Source of the DNA: Paenibacillus spongiae
GTDB taxonomy: Bacteria; Bacillota; Bacilli; Paenibacillales; Paenibacillaceae
Assembly: GCF_024734895.1 (NCBI RefSeq)
Contig: NZ_CP091430.1
Coordinates: forward strand, 6,714,501-6,778,500
Direction: 5' to 3'
DNA length: 64,000 nt
Shown here in pieces: positions 34,866 to 44,589 of this stretch. The notes under the pieces were generated by a model, which saw only the letters and a program-made list of their open reading frames with translations, made no database searches and had not been told where the DNA came from. Both the position numbers and the translations under genes were made by a program. How positions within the stretch are numbered: position 1 is the stretch's first letter; every line of letters begins with the position of its first letter.

Positions 34866-36287
34866 TTACAGCTGGAAGGAAACGAATTTGATTTCGGACA
34901 TTTCCTCGGTCGAATACTTAATGCCTTCCTTGCCGATTCCGCTGTTCTTGACGCCGCCGTACGGCATTTGATCGACACGGAAGGAAGGAATGTCGTTGAT
35001 AATAACGCCGCCCACTTCAAGCCGCTCAATGGCGTCGAACGCCTTCTTGATAGAAGTCGTATAAACGCCAGCCTGCAAGCCGTAGTCGGAATCGTTGACG
35101 AGCTCGATCGCTTCGTCCCACGTGTCGTACGCATTCACGTTGACGATCGGGCCGAAGGCTTCGCTGCAGGAAACCGTCAGCTTAGGATCCCCACCCGCGA
35201 TAATGGTCGGATGGAAGAAGCCGCCCTCCCGCTTGCCGCCGCATGCGATCTCCGCTCCCGCTTGCGCCGCTTCCGTTACCCAACGCTCGATGCGCTCCGC
35301 TTCGCGCTCGTGAATCAGGGCCGAGATATCCGTCTCCTCGGAATGAGGATCGCCGGATACAAGCGCGGCAGCCTTCTCCTTCATGAGACGGAGGAATTCA
35401 TCGAACAATTGCCGCTGGACATAAACGCGTTGGACCGAGATGCAAACCTGGCCGGCAAAATTGAAGGAGCCTTCCACGCAGCGCGCGGCTACCGGCGCCA
35501 GTTCCTCGGCGCTGTCCACGATGACGGCCGAGTTCGAGCCCAGCTCAAGCGTAACGCGCTTCAAACCGGCTTTCTCCTTAATGCCGAGGCCGACTTCCGC
35601 GCTGCCGGTGAACGTAATCATTTTGACGCGGGAATCCTTGACCAGAAGATCGCCGATTACGCCGCCGCTGCCCGTAACCACGTTAAGCGCGCCTGCCGGC
35701 AAGCCCGCTTCTTCGAACAGCTTCGCGGTCATCATCGCGCTCAGAGGAGTCTGAGAAGCCGGCTTCAGCACGACCGCATTGCCTGCCGCGAAGGCCGGCC
35801 CCAATTTGTGGGCGGTCAGATTGAACGGGAAGTTGAATGGCGTAATTGCCGCGATCACCCCGAGCGGCTCCCGCTTCGTATAGCCGAATCGCCCCGCCCC
35901 GGACTTGGCCGCATCCAGCGGGACCGTCTCCCCGTGAATACGCTTGGCTTCCTCGGCAGCGAATTTATAGGTTTCAATCGTCCGCGCGATTTCCGCTCTG
36001 GCCGCCTTCAACGGCTTGGCAGCCTCATCGGCCAATATGCGCGCGCAATCTTCCAATCGCTCTTGAAAGAGCTGGGACACCTTCTCCAGAATGGTGGAAC
36101 GCTGCAGCGACGTAAGCCCCCGCATCGTGCGGGCTGCTTGCGCGGCGCTGGACAATGCCGCCTCCACGTCATCCTCGTCCGCCAGTGGAATTCTGGCAAT
36201 CGATACTCCGCTGTAAGGAGAGCGAAGCTCGTAATGCCGCTTGCCTTCTACCCACTGTCCGCCGATATACATCTGTTTCGTCGTCAT
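34866..36287 (-). CDS. aldehyde dehydrogenase superfamily enzyme
   Basis: A 473-residue NAD(P)-dependent aldehyde dehydrogenase with all catalytic elements: Asn152 in TPFNFPF, FTGSAEVG near 226, general-base Glu248 in LELGSNS and nucleophile Cys282 in FAGQVCIS. The sequence type is that of lactaldehyde and non-phosphorylating glyceraldehyde-phosphate dehydrogenases or phosphonoacetaldehyde-like enzymes; the substrate is not decidable. It follows an iron alcohol dehydrogenase gene with a 21-bp gap. The two would interconvert an alcohol, its aldehyde and the acid. Confidence 0.9.
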   Translation of the reverse strand: MTTKQMYIGGQWVEGKRHYELRSPYSGVSIARIPLADEDDVEAALSSAAQAARTMRGLTSLQRSTILEKVSQLFQERLEDCARILADEAAKPLKAARAEIARTIETYKFAAEEAKRIHGETVPLDAAKSGAGRFGYTKREPLGVIAAITPFNFPFNLTAHKLGPAFAAGNAVVLKPASQTPLSAMMTAKLFEEAGLPAGALNVVTGSGGVIGDLLVKDSRVKMITFTGSAEVGLGIKEKAGLKRVTLELGSNSAVIVDSAEELAPVAARCVEGSFNFAGQVCISVQRVYVQRQLFDEFLRLMKEKAAALVSGDPHSEETDISALIHEREAERIERWVTEAAQAGAEIACGGKREGGFFHPTIIAGGDPKLTVSCSEAFGPIVNVNAYDTWDEAIELVNDSDYGLQAGVYTTSIKKAFDAIERLEVGGVIINDIPSFRVDQMPYGGVKNSGIGKEGIKYSTEEMSEIKFVSFQL

Positions 36288-36308
36288 ATGAAAGATCTCC
36301 TTAACCGT

Positions 36309-37481
36309 TTATTGACCTGCGTATGCTTTTTTATAGATCGATAATATTTTATCATACGTTAGTTTATACGGCGTGTTGGACAGCAGCCGGTCAACCCTGG
36401 AAGCCTGCTCGGCCAGCACCGGCAGCGACGCTTCGTCGACGCCAAGCTGCTTCAGCGAGCTCGGCAGATCCAGCTCGCCCAGCAGACGGTACAAATACCG
36501 GACGACTGCGTCCAGCGCATCGTGAGGCTGCTCTTCGAAGTCGCCCAGCTGCAGAAATTTCGCCACGTGAACCATTTGCTCCGTGCACGTTCTTCCCGTT
36601 ACCTCGAATACGTAAGGCATCAGAAGAGCATTCGCCACACCGTGCTCGATATGATACTTGCCGCCCAGCGGATATGCCAATGCGTGAACGGCGCCTACGC
36701 CCGCATTCGCCAGCGATATCCCGGCCAGATTGCTGACCAGGCACATGCCGATCCGCGCTTCCAGATTGCTGCCATGGTGAACGGCGCGCGTAATGTGCTG
36801 CGGGAAGAGCTTCATGGCCTTCTCGGCATACATCCGGGTCATCGGAGTCGCGCGGACCGCAACATACGATTCAATCGCATGCGTGAACGCATCGACGCCG
36901 GAAGCCGCGGTAACCTTCGCCGGGCATGTGACCGTCAGCATCGGATCGATAATCGCCACATCCGGGAGAAGCATCTGGCTGACCAGTCCCCGCTTCAGCT
37001 CCTGTTCTTCATCGCCGAATATCGCGTTCATCGTGACTTCGGCCCCGGTACCCGACGTTGTCGGCAGCAGAATGCAAGGCACGGATCGGCTTTCAATAAC
37101 CGCCGAACCGCTCAGATAAGCGGCCAGATCCGATTTATCCAACAGCGCAGCCGTTGTCTTCGCGACGTCCATGGCGCTGCCTCCGCCGATTCCGACGACA
37201 AGATCGCATCCTTCCCGCTGCAGGTTCCGGACCGTGCTTTCCAGCAAAGCAAAGGTCGGCTCGCCCTTGATATCCGTGAATACCGTCATCGGAATCGACA
37301 GCGGCTGAAGCAGGTCGATCACCTTCTGGACGAGCCCTGCGCCTTCGACGCCTTTATCGCTGATGAGCGCAATTTTGGCCGCCTTTCTCTGCCTGATTTC
37401 ATCCGGCAAGGTTTGCAGGGCGTTGACGCCGAACCTTACTGCGCCCGGCATCCGAAAATCATAATAGCCAATAGTCGACAT
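36309..37481 (-). CDS. iron-containing alcohol dehydrogenase
   Basis: A 390-residue group III dehydrogenase. GGGSAMDVAK at 99-108 binds NAD; the metal ligands are Asp197 and His201 in GVDAFTHAIESY, His266 in GAVHALAYPLGG and His280 in YHIEHGVANA. AGGAGG precedes the ATG. It is first in a two-gene unit with the aldehyde dehydrogenase and probably makes its aldehyde. Confidence 0.92.
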   Translation of the reverse strand: MSTIGYYDFRMPGAVRFGVNALQTLPDEIRQRKAAKIALISDKGVEGAGLVQKVIDLLQPLSIPMTVFTDIKGEPTFALLESTVRNLQREGCDLVVGIGGGSAMDVAKTTAALLDKSDLAAYLSGSAVIESRSVPCILLPTTSGTGAEVTMNAIFGDEEQELKRGLVSQMLLPDVAIIDPMLTVTCPAKVTAASGVDAFTHAIESYVAVRATPMTRMYAEKAMKLFPQHITRAVHHGSNLEARIGMCLVSNLAGISLANAGVGAVHALAYPLGGKYHIEHGVANALLMPYVFEVTGRTCTEQMVHVAKFLQLGDFEEQPHDALDAVVRYLYRLLGELDLPSSLKQLGVDEASLPVLAEQASRVDRLLSNTPYKLTYDKILSIYKKAYAGQ

Positions 37482-37497
37482 GATCGATTACCTCCTA

Positions 37498-37815
37498 TTA
37501 GGTTATAAAAATCCAATCTTTATTGCTTCTCTGCACAATGCCCATTCGGCATCGGCAGGCATTGCCATACTCTCCAACGATATCGATGACGATCGTTTGG
37601 AAGAGGACGTGCATAAGAAGAGCAGCGCGCCGAACAGATCCTCCGCCTTCGCCGGGGCGTCCCGGCACGATCCAGGCGAATACGCGAGCATTAGGAAGCG
37701 CTTTCATTATATCGATCTCCGGCTGCGGGTTGGCCATCGTGAATACTATATTATTCTCTGCCATTTTATCATATCCTTTTCATAGTGAAGGCCCGCCTGT
37801 GAATACATCCGCCCC
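37498..37815 (-). pseudogene. remnant of NAD-dependent malic enzyme
   Basis: The minus strand reads RGADVFTGGPSL, an in-frame stop, then KGYDKMAENNIVFTMANPQP and EID. This matches the conserved GADVF.G.S ... MAENPIVFAMANPxPEI segment of malic enzymes. The downstream sequence is scrambled. An 88-residue open frame through the region should not be called a gene. Confidence 0.6.
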
Positions 37816-37830
37816 GCGGATCTCAGTTGC

Positions 37831-38196
37831 ACATTTCCGGTATTGATCTCAACTCTATCGCTCTAATTATCCTCTCGCGCTAATTAATAAGGTAGAACTT
37901 CAGGCTGCCTTGATCCGGCCTTATTCGGTCCCTTTTTTACCTTTTCGCAACCGATTTGACGCTCGTCATGCATAGCCTTATATATAGAAATCTTTGTATT
38001 TCTTATTGAGAGGAAGGCTTTCCCCCCGGCTAATAGGAGTAGATAGATCCAGTAATAATTACTATAATTAGACATTTATGGTCTCTATTTTATAATTCTA
38101 GACATTACATTTCCTTGTATTGTAAACTGTACTCAAGAATAGGAGAACGGAGGTTATAGCCGTTCTTCTTTATCCAAGGAAGGGAGGTTCAGCCGA
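37831..38196. other. AT-rich interval upstream of the iclR gene
   Basis: This must hold the plus-strand promoter of the IclR gene. TATAAT-like and TTGTAT elements are present near 38085-38125 but no single pair is convincing. No gene is supported. Confidence 0.35.
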
Positions 38197-38949
38197 ATGA
38201 AAGCGCAACCAACGAGGGTGAAATCGGCGGATCGTGTGATGGATATTCTAGAATTGTTTACAGGAGCGAAGGAGTCCTACAGCTTATCGGATATAGCCAG
38301 ACTGCTCGATATGCCCCCAAGCAGCACGCATCAGCTTTTGCAAAACATGCTTTCCCGCGGATATCTGGAAACGGACAGCTCGGGCAAGCAATTCAGCATC
38401 GGCTATAAAATTTTTGAAATCAGCAGCATGTGTGCGAAAAATACGAATTTGGCGACCCAATTCGAGACCATCGGCGGCAGGATCGCCGAGGAAGTGAACG
38501 AAGGAATCATGCTGGGCATTCGCGCCGGCGATCATCTCGTCTATGTCGCGCAGAAGAATCCGCCCGATCCGCGCCGGTTTGCCATCCAGTTCTCGCAATC
38601 GCTGCCGCTGTACGCCTCCGCCTCGGGAAAAATATTGTTGAGCGGCCTTACCGAAACCATGATACGCAGGTTATATCCGATTGAAGATCTTCAGCCTCTT
38701 ACGAATCTAACGATTACTACGGTAACCGGTTTGCTGACGGAGCTTGAAATGATCCGGAAGGAAGGTATTGCTTACAATCGCGGCGAGTCCGTGGAAGGCA
38801 TCAGCTGCATTTCGGCTCCAATCTATAATTCGACAGGCAGCATCATTGCAGCGGTCAGCGTCTCGATACCCGATTTCCGCAAGACGGAGGAGATTTGGAA
38901 TCGCGCGTTGAATAGTATACGAGAAGGGGGACGTTTGTTAAGCAGCTAG
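38197..38949 (+). CDS. IclR-family transcriptional regulator
   Basis: A 250-residue regulator. Residues 8-70 are the winged helix-turn-helix (ADRVMDILELF, then LSDIARLLDMPPSSTHQLLQ); residues about 75-250 are the IclR effector domain, with GIMLGIRAGDHLVYV and LPLYASASGKILLSG near 145 and the C-terminal GISCISAPIYNSTGSIIAAV. AGGGAGG precedes the ATG. It is followed by the ABC/SDR/creatininase/RidA operon in the same direction, 611 bp away, and is the natural candidate regulator. Confidence 0.92.
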   Translation: MKAQPTRVKSADRVMDILELFTGAKESYSLSDIARLLDMPPSSTHQLLQNMLSRGYLETDSSGKQFSIGYKIFEISSMCAKNTNLATQFETIGGRIAEEVNEGIMLGIRAGDHLVYVAQKNPPDPRRFAIQFSQSLPLYASASGKILLSGLTETMIRRLYPIEDLQPLTNLTITTVTGLLTELEMIRKEGIAYNRGESVEGISCISAPIYNSTGSIIAAVSVSIPDFRKTEEIWNRALNSIREGGRLLSS

Positions 38950-39390
38950 CTTCCTTCCGTCACAAACTTCGGTATGATAGATAACGTCATTCAAATTAAC
39001 CTTAAAGACATCGTTTTGGTTGCTGGTATCGGACAGGATTACGGCGCACAAGCCTGCCTGCCTTCCGGTACTGCTATGGGAAGAGCTTGATTACTCCTTT
39101 CAAGGACGGAACGACCGTTTCTTCTTAGGCAGCAAGATCAGCTTTCACTTTACCAGCGGAACGATGTCTTTCATTTTTCGATACCGTCTTTTTTGAGCAC
39201 CGCCCCTTTATTCCCCTTCTCACGACGATTACGTTAAAATGCAATGGCATCCCCGCCATACCGAGTCTTGCCGCCCGGTTCTCGCTGTCTGCCCGTTCCC
39301 CTTGTTACCTCTAAGCAAAGAGTCGCCCCCTTTTCCTACGTTCCATATGGAGCGGTCGTAAACACTCATGTAATTCACATATGCGAAATG
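38950..39390. other. interval between iclR and the ABC operon
   Basis: No supported gene. Short plus-strand frames such as LKDIVLVAGIGQDYGAQA look protein-like but have neither a ribosome site nor a family I recognise; they may be debris. Confidence 0.35.
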
Positions 39391-39442
39391 TTTTCTCATT
39401 TATGAAAAAATTATTGACTAACCACTGAATTCATTATAGTAT
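39391..39442 (+). promoter_or_regulatory. promoter and candidate IclR operator of the ABC-creatininase-ridA operon
   Basis: TTGACT (39414-39419), 17-bp spacer, TAGTAT (39437-39442). Just upstream is an imperfect dyad, TTTTCTCAT-TT-ATGAAAAAA (39391-39410), a fitting place and style for IclR binding. The transcribed leader before the first gene is about 110 bases. Confidence 0.6.
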
Positions 39443-39559
39443 TTCAATATCAACAGAAAATGAAAGCGCAACCTGTTACTTTTTCTAACATCAAGAGTTT
39501 TGTATTCTCACTTTTCGAGTAGTGTGCTTGTCAAAATCTCGATGCCAGGAGGAAGCAAA

Positions 39560-41035
39560 ATGAAGCATTCATCCAAGAAGTTGATGGTCGGCATGTTCGT
39601 AATCGTATTTCTCTTCACCGTAATTGTTGGCTGTAGCGGGGGCAACAACAATAAGCCTGCAGAGAACAAAGGCAACACTGGAAACACGGGTAACACCGGA
39701 AACAACGGCAGCGCTGCCGAAGGCGATGTTTATCCGGAGAACGGACTTTCCAAAACCGAGAAAGTCACCATCAAGTGGGGCTATTGGGAAAACGGCTACG
39801 GCCGTGCCTGGATGGACCATGCGGTTGAGAAATTTACAGAGAAATACCCGAACGTATCCTTCGATATTACCTCCTCCCCTGTCATCCGTGACTTAATCAG
39901 TACGAAAATGGCTGCCAAAAACGATGATGATATGTTTGACATCATCTCCCCGAGCTTCAACGGAGACGAAGGAACCATCGCCCAGAAAGCAGGACTGTTC
40001 GAAGATATGAGCGACCTGTGGGAGCGCGAAGTTCCGGATACGCCCGGCCTGAAGCTGAAAGACGCCGTTCTGGATAACACGATGGAATATGCGCAGAAGA
40101 TCGACGGCAAATTCTATCAGATCCCGATGGGCGCCTACGCTCTTGGATTATTCTTCGACAAAACCCTCTTCAACGAGAAAGGCTGGAACCAAAATCCAAA
40201 GAACTACGAAGAATTTCTGGACTTGATGGAGACGATCAAGAATGACGGCATCGCACCCATAACGTATCCAGGCGTCTACCCGACATACATTTACTTCCCT
40301 TTCTTAATCAAACAGTTTGAGCTGGCTGACAAAGCAGGCAATATCGAGCAGTACACGAAGGATTTCAGACAAGGAATCAACATGTATTCCGCGCCTGAAG
40401 TGAAGGAATTCTGGACGCGCATGTATGAGATGGGCAAGAAAGGCTATTTCGTTGAAGGCGCTGCGGCCCTTAATCATACGCAATCCCAGATGCAGCTGCT
40501 TCAACATAAAGCCGCATTGGCCGCCACAGGCGACTGGGTTGAGAATGAAATGAAGGATGCCATACCGGAAGGATTCGAATGGGGCTTCATGGCGATTCCG
40601 TTCGAAGACTCCACGCAAAACAAGGTTTGGGTAGAGAACGGCATCGGCGCCGGCAGCTTGATGATTTGGAAGAACAAGCCGGATAACGTGAAGAAGTGGG
40701 CCAAAGAATTTGCGCTCTTCTTAATGACCAACGAAGTTCAGGCCGTTAACGGCGAGAACGGAATTTCCCCGATCCGCAAGGACTTCGCGGAGAACGAAGC
40801 AAACCTCGCGAAGCTGCAGGCTGCGCCGAGAGCCGTTCTGGAATACGTCAAGAATAATAACGGACAATTCGCTACCGGCGTTCGCGACGTCGCATTCGCA
40901 AGCCCTGACGCTGCGAAAGCGACCAAGATGCTGGAGGAGCTCATCATCGACGTGACGGCGGGCAAGAAGGATCCGCTGCCGGTGCTCGAAGAGGCGGATA
41001 AGCTGATGAAGAAAGTTCTGGAGTCGGAAAAGTAA
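39560..41035 (+). CDS. extracellular solute-binding lipoprotein of a sugar-type ABC importer
   Basis: A 491-residue family-1 binding protein. The N-terminus is a lipoprotein signal with lipobox IVGC (Cys25), followed by an Asn/Gly-rich linker with NTGNTGNTG repeats, then the two-lobed binding domain (about 60-490). AGGAGG lies seven bases before the ATG; the frame is open for 20 more codons upstream but without a site. It is the first gene of a seven-gene operon and feeds the two permeases that follow. No ATPase gene is present, so a shared MsmK-type ATPase elsewhere is expected. Confidence 0.92.
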   Translation: MKHSSKKLMVGMFVIVFLFTVIVGCSGGNNNKPAENKGNTGNTGNTGNNGSAAEGDVYPENGLSKTEKVTIKWGYWENGYGRAWMDHAVEKFTEKYPNVSFDITSSPVIRDLISTKMAAKNDDDMFDIISPSFNGDEGTIAQKAGLFEDMSDLWEREVPDTPGLKLKDAVLDNTMEYAQKIDGKFYQIPMGAYALGLFFDKTLFNEKGWNQNPKNYEEFLDLMETIKNDGIAPITYPGVYPTYIYFPFLIKQFELADKAGNIEQYTKDFRQGINMYSAPEVKEFWTRMYEMGKKGYFVEGAAALNHTQSQMQLLQHKAALAATGDWVENEMKDAIPEGFEWGFMAIPFEDSTQNKVWVENGIGAGSLMIWKNKPDNVKKWAKEFALFLMTNEVQAVNGENGISPIRKDFAENEANLAKLQAAPRAVLEYVKNNNGQFATGVRDVAFASPDAAKATKMLEELIIDVTAGKKDPLPVLEEADKLMKKVLESEK

Positions 41036-41136
41036 CACTTAGTAATATTTAGAAACACCTGATGAATGCGGGAGGGAACAAGTCCCTCCCCTTTCGTTCC
41101 AACATGTGCAGCGAAATCGCGGAAGGAGGTCGGTGT

Positions 41137-42081
41137 ATGGCCCAAGTCGGAGCTAGTGTGCCCGCCGCACCCAAGAAGGTGTCATCGCTAAGCAAAAGAA
41201 AGGTTCAGATGACCCTCTTCGTTGTGCTGGCGTTAGGCCCCAGTTACTGTGGATATCTGCTATTCACCTTGTATCCGAACATCATGTCGGCTTATTACTC
41301 CCTTTTGGAATGGAATGGCATTACCGATCCGAAGTTTGTCTGGTTCGATAATTACGTGTATTTGTTTCAAGACCCTTACGTCTGGAGAGCGCTCGGCCAT
41401 AACCTGCTGCTCATGGCTACGGTTCCCCTGCTGACGATTATCCCATCGATCTTTCTTGCCTATCTGATCAATGTGAAAGGCTATGCGGAATCCAATTTCT
41501 ATAAAGTGATTTATTTCTTGCCGAATGTTCTGGCCGTTATCGTCATCGCGTTGATGTGGTCCTTTATATATGACGGCAGCAACGGGATGTTGAATGCCAT
41601 ATTGAATCTGCTGGGCATCGACAACAATGACTTCTACTGGCTGGGCTCCAAACGCACGGCGCTCTGGGCGCTTCTGCCGCCCTTGATTTGGGCGGGCGTC
41701 GGATTCTATGTCGTCATCTTCATGAATGCGATGAAGTCGATCCCGCATTCCCTTTACGAAGCTGCCATTCTCGACGGGGCCACCCACATGACCCGTTTGC
41801 GTAAAATAACGATTCCGTTGATCAGCCCGATCGTGCGGATCAGTACGCTGTTTCTCGTCCTCGGCGTATTCAAAGGGTTCGAAATCATGCTGATCATGAC
41901 CAATGGCGGACCGGCCGGCTCCACGGAAGTCATCGGCTTGTATATGTTTAACATGGCTTTCGGCAAGAGCTCCCACAACTACGGCTATGCATCGGCCATC
42001 GGCATGTTCCTGTTTGTAGTCCTGGTCGTCGCGAAGCTGCTGATCGACAGATTCAGCCCGAAAGATCACGCCGAATTCTAG
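41137..42081 (+). CDS. sugar-type ABC importer permease (MalF/UgpA-like)
   Basis: A 314-residue permease with six predicted membrane helices and the EAA loop SIPHSLYEAAILDGATHMTR near 195-215 followed by RKITIPLISP, the contact with the ATPase. GGAAGGAGG precedes the ATG at 41137. It is the second gene of the operon. Confidence 0.92.
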   Translation: MAQVGASVPAAPKKVSSLSKRKVQMTLFVVLALGPSYCGYLLFTLYPNIMSAYYSLLEWNGITDPKFVWFDNYVYLFQDPYVWRALGHNLLLMATVPLLTIIPSIFLAYLINVKGYAESNFYKVIYFLPNVLAVIVIALMWSFIYDGSNGMLNAILNLLGIDNNDFYWLGSKRTALWALLPPLIWAGVGFYVVIFMNAMKSIPHSLYEAAILDGATHMTRLRKITIPLISPIVRISTLFLVLGVFKGFEIMLIMTNGGPAGSTEVIGLYMFNMAFGKSSHNYGYASAIGMFLFVVLVVAKLLIDRFSPKDHAEF

Positions 42082-42108
42082 TCAACTCATTAAGGAAGGA
42101 GGCCAACC

Positions 42109-42948
42109 TTGGATACAAACAAACGCACCTTTATCGATATTGTTTGGCGGTTCATCATGTTACTGTGCGCGTTATCGGTTATCTTCCCGCTGCTGTGGAT
42201 CGTGCTGGAATCTTTGAAAACGAACAAGGAGTTTTTCGCCAATGTCTGGGCACTGCCGGAAAAGCCGATGTTCGAGAACTATAAGAAAGCATGGGAATCG
42301 TACCACTTGGGCTCGACGCTGCTTAATACGCTGTACTATGTCGGTACCAGCTTGGTCTTGGGGACGTTCCTCACGGCACTTAGCGCCTACACGCTGACGC
42401 GTCTTCAATTCCGCGGACGCAATTTCATCTGGGGTTCGATTATGCTCTCGCTCTTCCTGCCGGGCATCAACGCGCTCGTCCCGCAGTACGTATTGATGCG
42501 CGATCTGAACCTGACCAACAGCCTGACTGGCCTTATTATATTGGACAGCTTCGGCGAAAGCGTCTTCTTCCTCATGCTGCTTGGCGGGTTTATGCAGTCG
42601 CTTCCGAAGGAAATGGAAGAAAGCGCCTATATCGACGGCGCATCCTTGTTCCAGGTCTTCATGCGCATCATCCTCCCGCTGTCCACGCCAGGCATCGTGA
42701 CGGTGGCCATCTTTAAATTCCTCGGTTTGTATAATGCTTTCCTGGGGCCGTTCATTTATCTCAGCGACTCCTCGAAATATACGATTGGCGTCGCCATGTA
42801 CCACGCCAATCAAATCATGCAATACAAAGCCGACTGGGTGACGCTGTTCGCCGGCGTGACGATCGCGATGATTCCGACCGTCGTTATCTATGTCATCTTC
42901 CAGAGGCAAATTGCCGAAGGCGCAACACTAGGCGGTCTTAAAGGTTAA
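42109..42948 (+). CDS. sugar-type ABC importer permease (MalG/UgpE-like)
   Basis: A 279-residue permease with six predicted helices and the EAA loop SLPKEMEESAYIDGASLFQV near 163-182, then RIILPLSTPG. The start is TTG, with GGAAGGAGG upstream, 27 bp after the first permease gene. The C-terminal EGATLGGLKG is typical for the family. Confidence 0.92.
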   Translation: MDTNKRTFIDIVWRFIMLLCALSVIFPLLWIVLESLKTNKEFFANVWALPEKPMFENYKKAWESYHLGSTLLNTLYYVGTSLVLGTFLTALSAYTLTRLQFRGRNFIWGSIMLSLFLPGINALVPQYVLMRDLNLTNSLTGLIILDSFGESVFFLMLLGGFMQSLPKEMEESAYIDGASLFQVFMRIILPLSTPGIVTVAIFKFLGLYNAFLGPFIYLSDSSKYTIGVAMYHANQIMQYKADWVTLFAGVTIAMIPTVVIYVIFQRQIAEGATLGGLKG

Positions 42949-43052
42949 GGTGCAAGACGTGCAAGTTACCGGTCGGATATCCGTTCAACGAATAATTGGA
43001 GCACAAACCGCTGCGCTGTCCGTCCCTAATACGAATGTTGGGAGTGTACAAT

Positions 43053-43814
43053 ATGGGAGCATTACAACTGGATAATAAGGTCATCTTCATTACGGGTGCC
43101 TTAGGAGCTGCCGGAAGCGCGGCCGTAAAGCTGTTCTTGGAAAGAGGCGCGCTAATCGCAGCGTGCGATATCCGGCCTGCATCCGATTTTGCCGAGCTGG
43201 AATCATTGACGGAACAATACGGTGGCGACCGATTGATGTTCGTACAAAGCGATATGCGGGTTGAGGCCGATGTCCGCGAAGCCGTCGCTTCAGTTGAACG
43301 GGCCTTCGGAAGATTGAACGGCTCCTACCATAATGCCTATGTCAACAAAGTAGGCTTGATCGCCGATCAATCCCTGGAGGATTGGGAGGATTGCATCGCC
43401 GGGACACTCACCAGCACGTTTCTGGTCATGAAGTATGCCGCTGCGCTCATGATCCCATCCGGCGGCGGTTCGATCGTCAGTACCTCCTCCGTGCTGGGAG
43501 GCAGCATCCTCCGCTCGGGCAATGCGGGTTATGGCGCAGGGAAAGCCGGGCTCGAGCAGCTGACGCGGATCGCCGCCCTCGAGTATGCCCCGTACGGCAT
43601 TCGAGCCAACGCGGTTGTACCTGGCGATTTCAAGTCCGATGAATTATTAGCCCAGCTCTCTCAAGCCCATCTGGATTTTATGAGCAAGATCAGCATGATC
43701 GGCAGAAGCGGAACCCCCAATGAAATTAACGAAGTAGCGGCCTTCCTGCTGTCCGACGCCGCATCCTATGTAACCGGCTCGATGTATCCGGTAACCGGAG
43801 GGATCATGTCTTGA
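43053..43814 (+). CDS. short-chain dehydrogenase/reductase
   Basis: A 253-residue Rossmann-fold oxidoreductase. TGALGAAGSA at 14-23 replaces the classical TGxxxGxG with a shifted glycine pattern; Asp39 in CDIRP suggests NAD(H); the catalytic set is Ser145/146 in IVSTSSV, Tyr160 and Lys164 in NAGYGAGKAG. The NNAG strand motif appears as NAYVNK, which is unusual. The C-terminal YVTGSMYPVTGGIMS is standard. GGGAG precedes the ATG at 43053. It overlaps the next gene by 4 bp, which indicates coupled translation. Confidence 0.9.
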   Translation: MGALQLDNKVIFITGALGAAGSAAVKLFLERGALIAACDIRPASDFAELESLTEQYGGDRLMFVQSDMRVEADVREAVASVERAFGRLNGSYHNAYVNKVGLIADQSLEDWEDCIAGTLTSTFLVMKYAAALMIPSGGGSIVSTSSVLGGSILRSGNAGYGAGKAGLEQLTRIAALEYAPYGIRANAVVPGDFKSDELLAQLSQAHLDFMSKISMIGRSGTPNEINEVAAFLLSDAASYVTGSMYPVTGGIMS

Positions 43815-44587
43815 CACAAATACGGCTTCACTACCATACCCGAGATGAAATAACCGAGAAGGCGCGGAGCGGCTCCGCCGTTGTCGTCCCCTTGGCGGCC
43901 ACCGAGCAGCACGGCCCTCACCTGCCCGTCTTCACCGACAGCCTGATCTGCGAACATATTGCGGCTGAAGCCGTGCGCCAAGCGGCGGAGAGCGTTCCAG
44001 TCCTCGTATCTCCCGTACTCACGATCGGCTGCTCCCATCATCATCTGAATTTCGGGGGTACGCTCTCTTATACCTCTGCGACTTATTTGCAGATGCTGCG
44101 GGACATTGGCGAAAGTCTGATCACCGACGGCTTTCAGAAAATCATCTTTCTTAACGCGCATGGCGGCAATGACCCGATCATGATGCAGACTGCCAATGAC
44201 CTCGCCGTCCGGTACCCTGTTTGGACGGCAGCCGCCTCCTACTGGAGCATCTCCCGTTCCGCATTGACCGCGTGCAATGCGGCCGAGGTCGGCATGGTGC
44301 CAGGCCATGCGGGCGGGTTCGAAACGGCCGCTATCCTGGCTCTGCATCCAGAGCTTGTCCGCACCGAACGTTTCGCCGAATCGCACATCTCCCGTCCGTG
44401 GATCAATTCCGGACCGGCCGGAACCTTTATCGGGAAGCATAAGGAGTTGACCGGCTTCGATGGCTATACCGATGCGCCAAACAAAGCCACGGCGGAATTG
44501 GGCAGCCGATATTTGGGAGTCATTGCAGGCAGCGTATCGGCTTGGCTCGTCTCAACCATTCAAGCCATGACAGAAGGAGGCAATTAA
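43811..44587 (+). CDS. creatininase-family amidohydrolase
   Basis: A 258-residue protein with the metal-binding motifs of the creatininase family: TEQHGPHLPVFTD (Glu32, His34, Asp43), LNAHGGND (His117) and GHAGGFETA with its Glu near 168. Family members cleave cyclic amides (creatinine) or the formamide FAPy in riboflavin/F420 synthesis, and act in mycofactocin maturation. Here it sits in a catabolic operon with a sugar importer, so it probably hydrolyses an amide or lactam bond in the imported compound. The TTG start overlaps the SDR stop (TTGA). Confidence 0.88.
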   Translation: MTQIRLHYHTRDEITEKARSGSAVVVPLAATEQHGPHLPVFTDSLICEHIAAEAVRQAAESVPVLVSPVLTIGCSHHHLNFGGTLSYTSATYLQMLRDIGESLITDGFQKIIFLNAHGGNDPIMMQTANDLAVRYPVWTAAASYWSISRSALTACNAAEVGMVPGHAGGFETAAILALHPELVRTERFAESHISRPWINSGPAGTFIGKHKELTGFDGYTDAPNKATAELGSRYLGVIAGSVSAWLVSTIQAMTEGGN

Positions 44588-44589
44588 AG

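Noticed and set aside
37498-37764. 88-residue minus-strand frame
   Set aside because: It contains a malic enzyme piece followed by unrelated sequence and is better called a pseudogene.
38950-39390. Protein-like plus-strand piece LKDIVLVAGIGQDYGAQA
   Set aside because: No family was recognised and the frame has no start signal; chance cannot be excluded.
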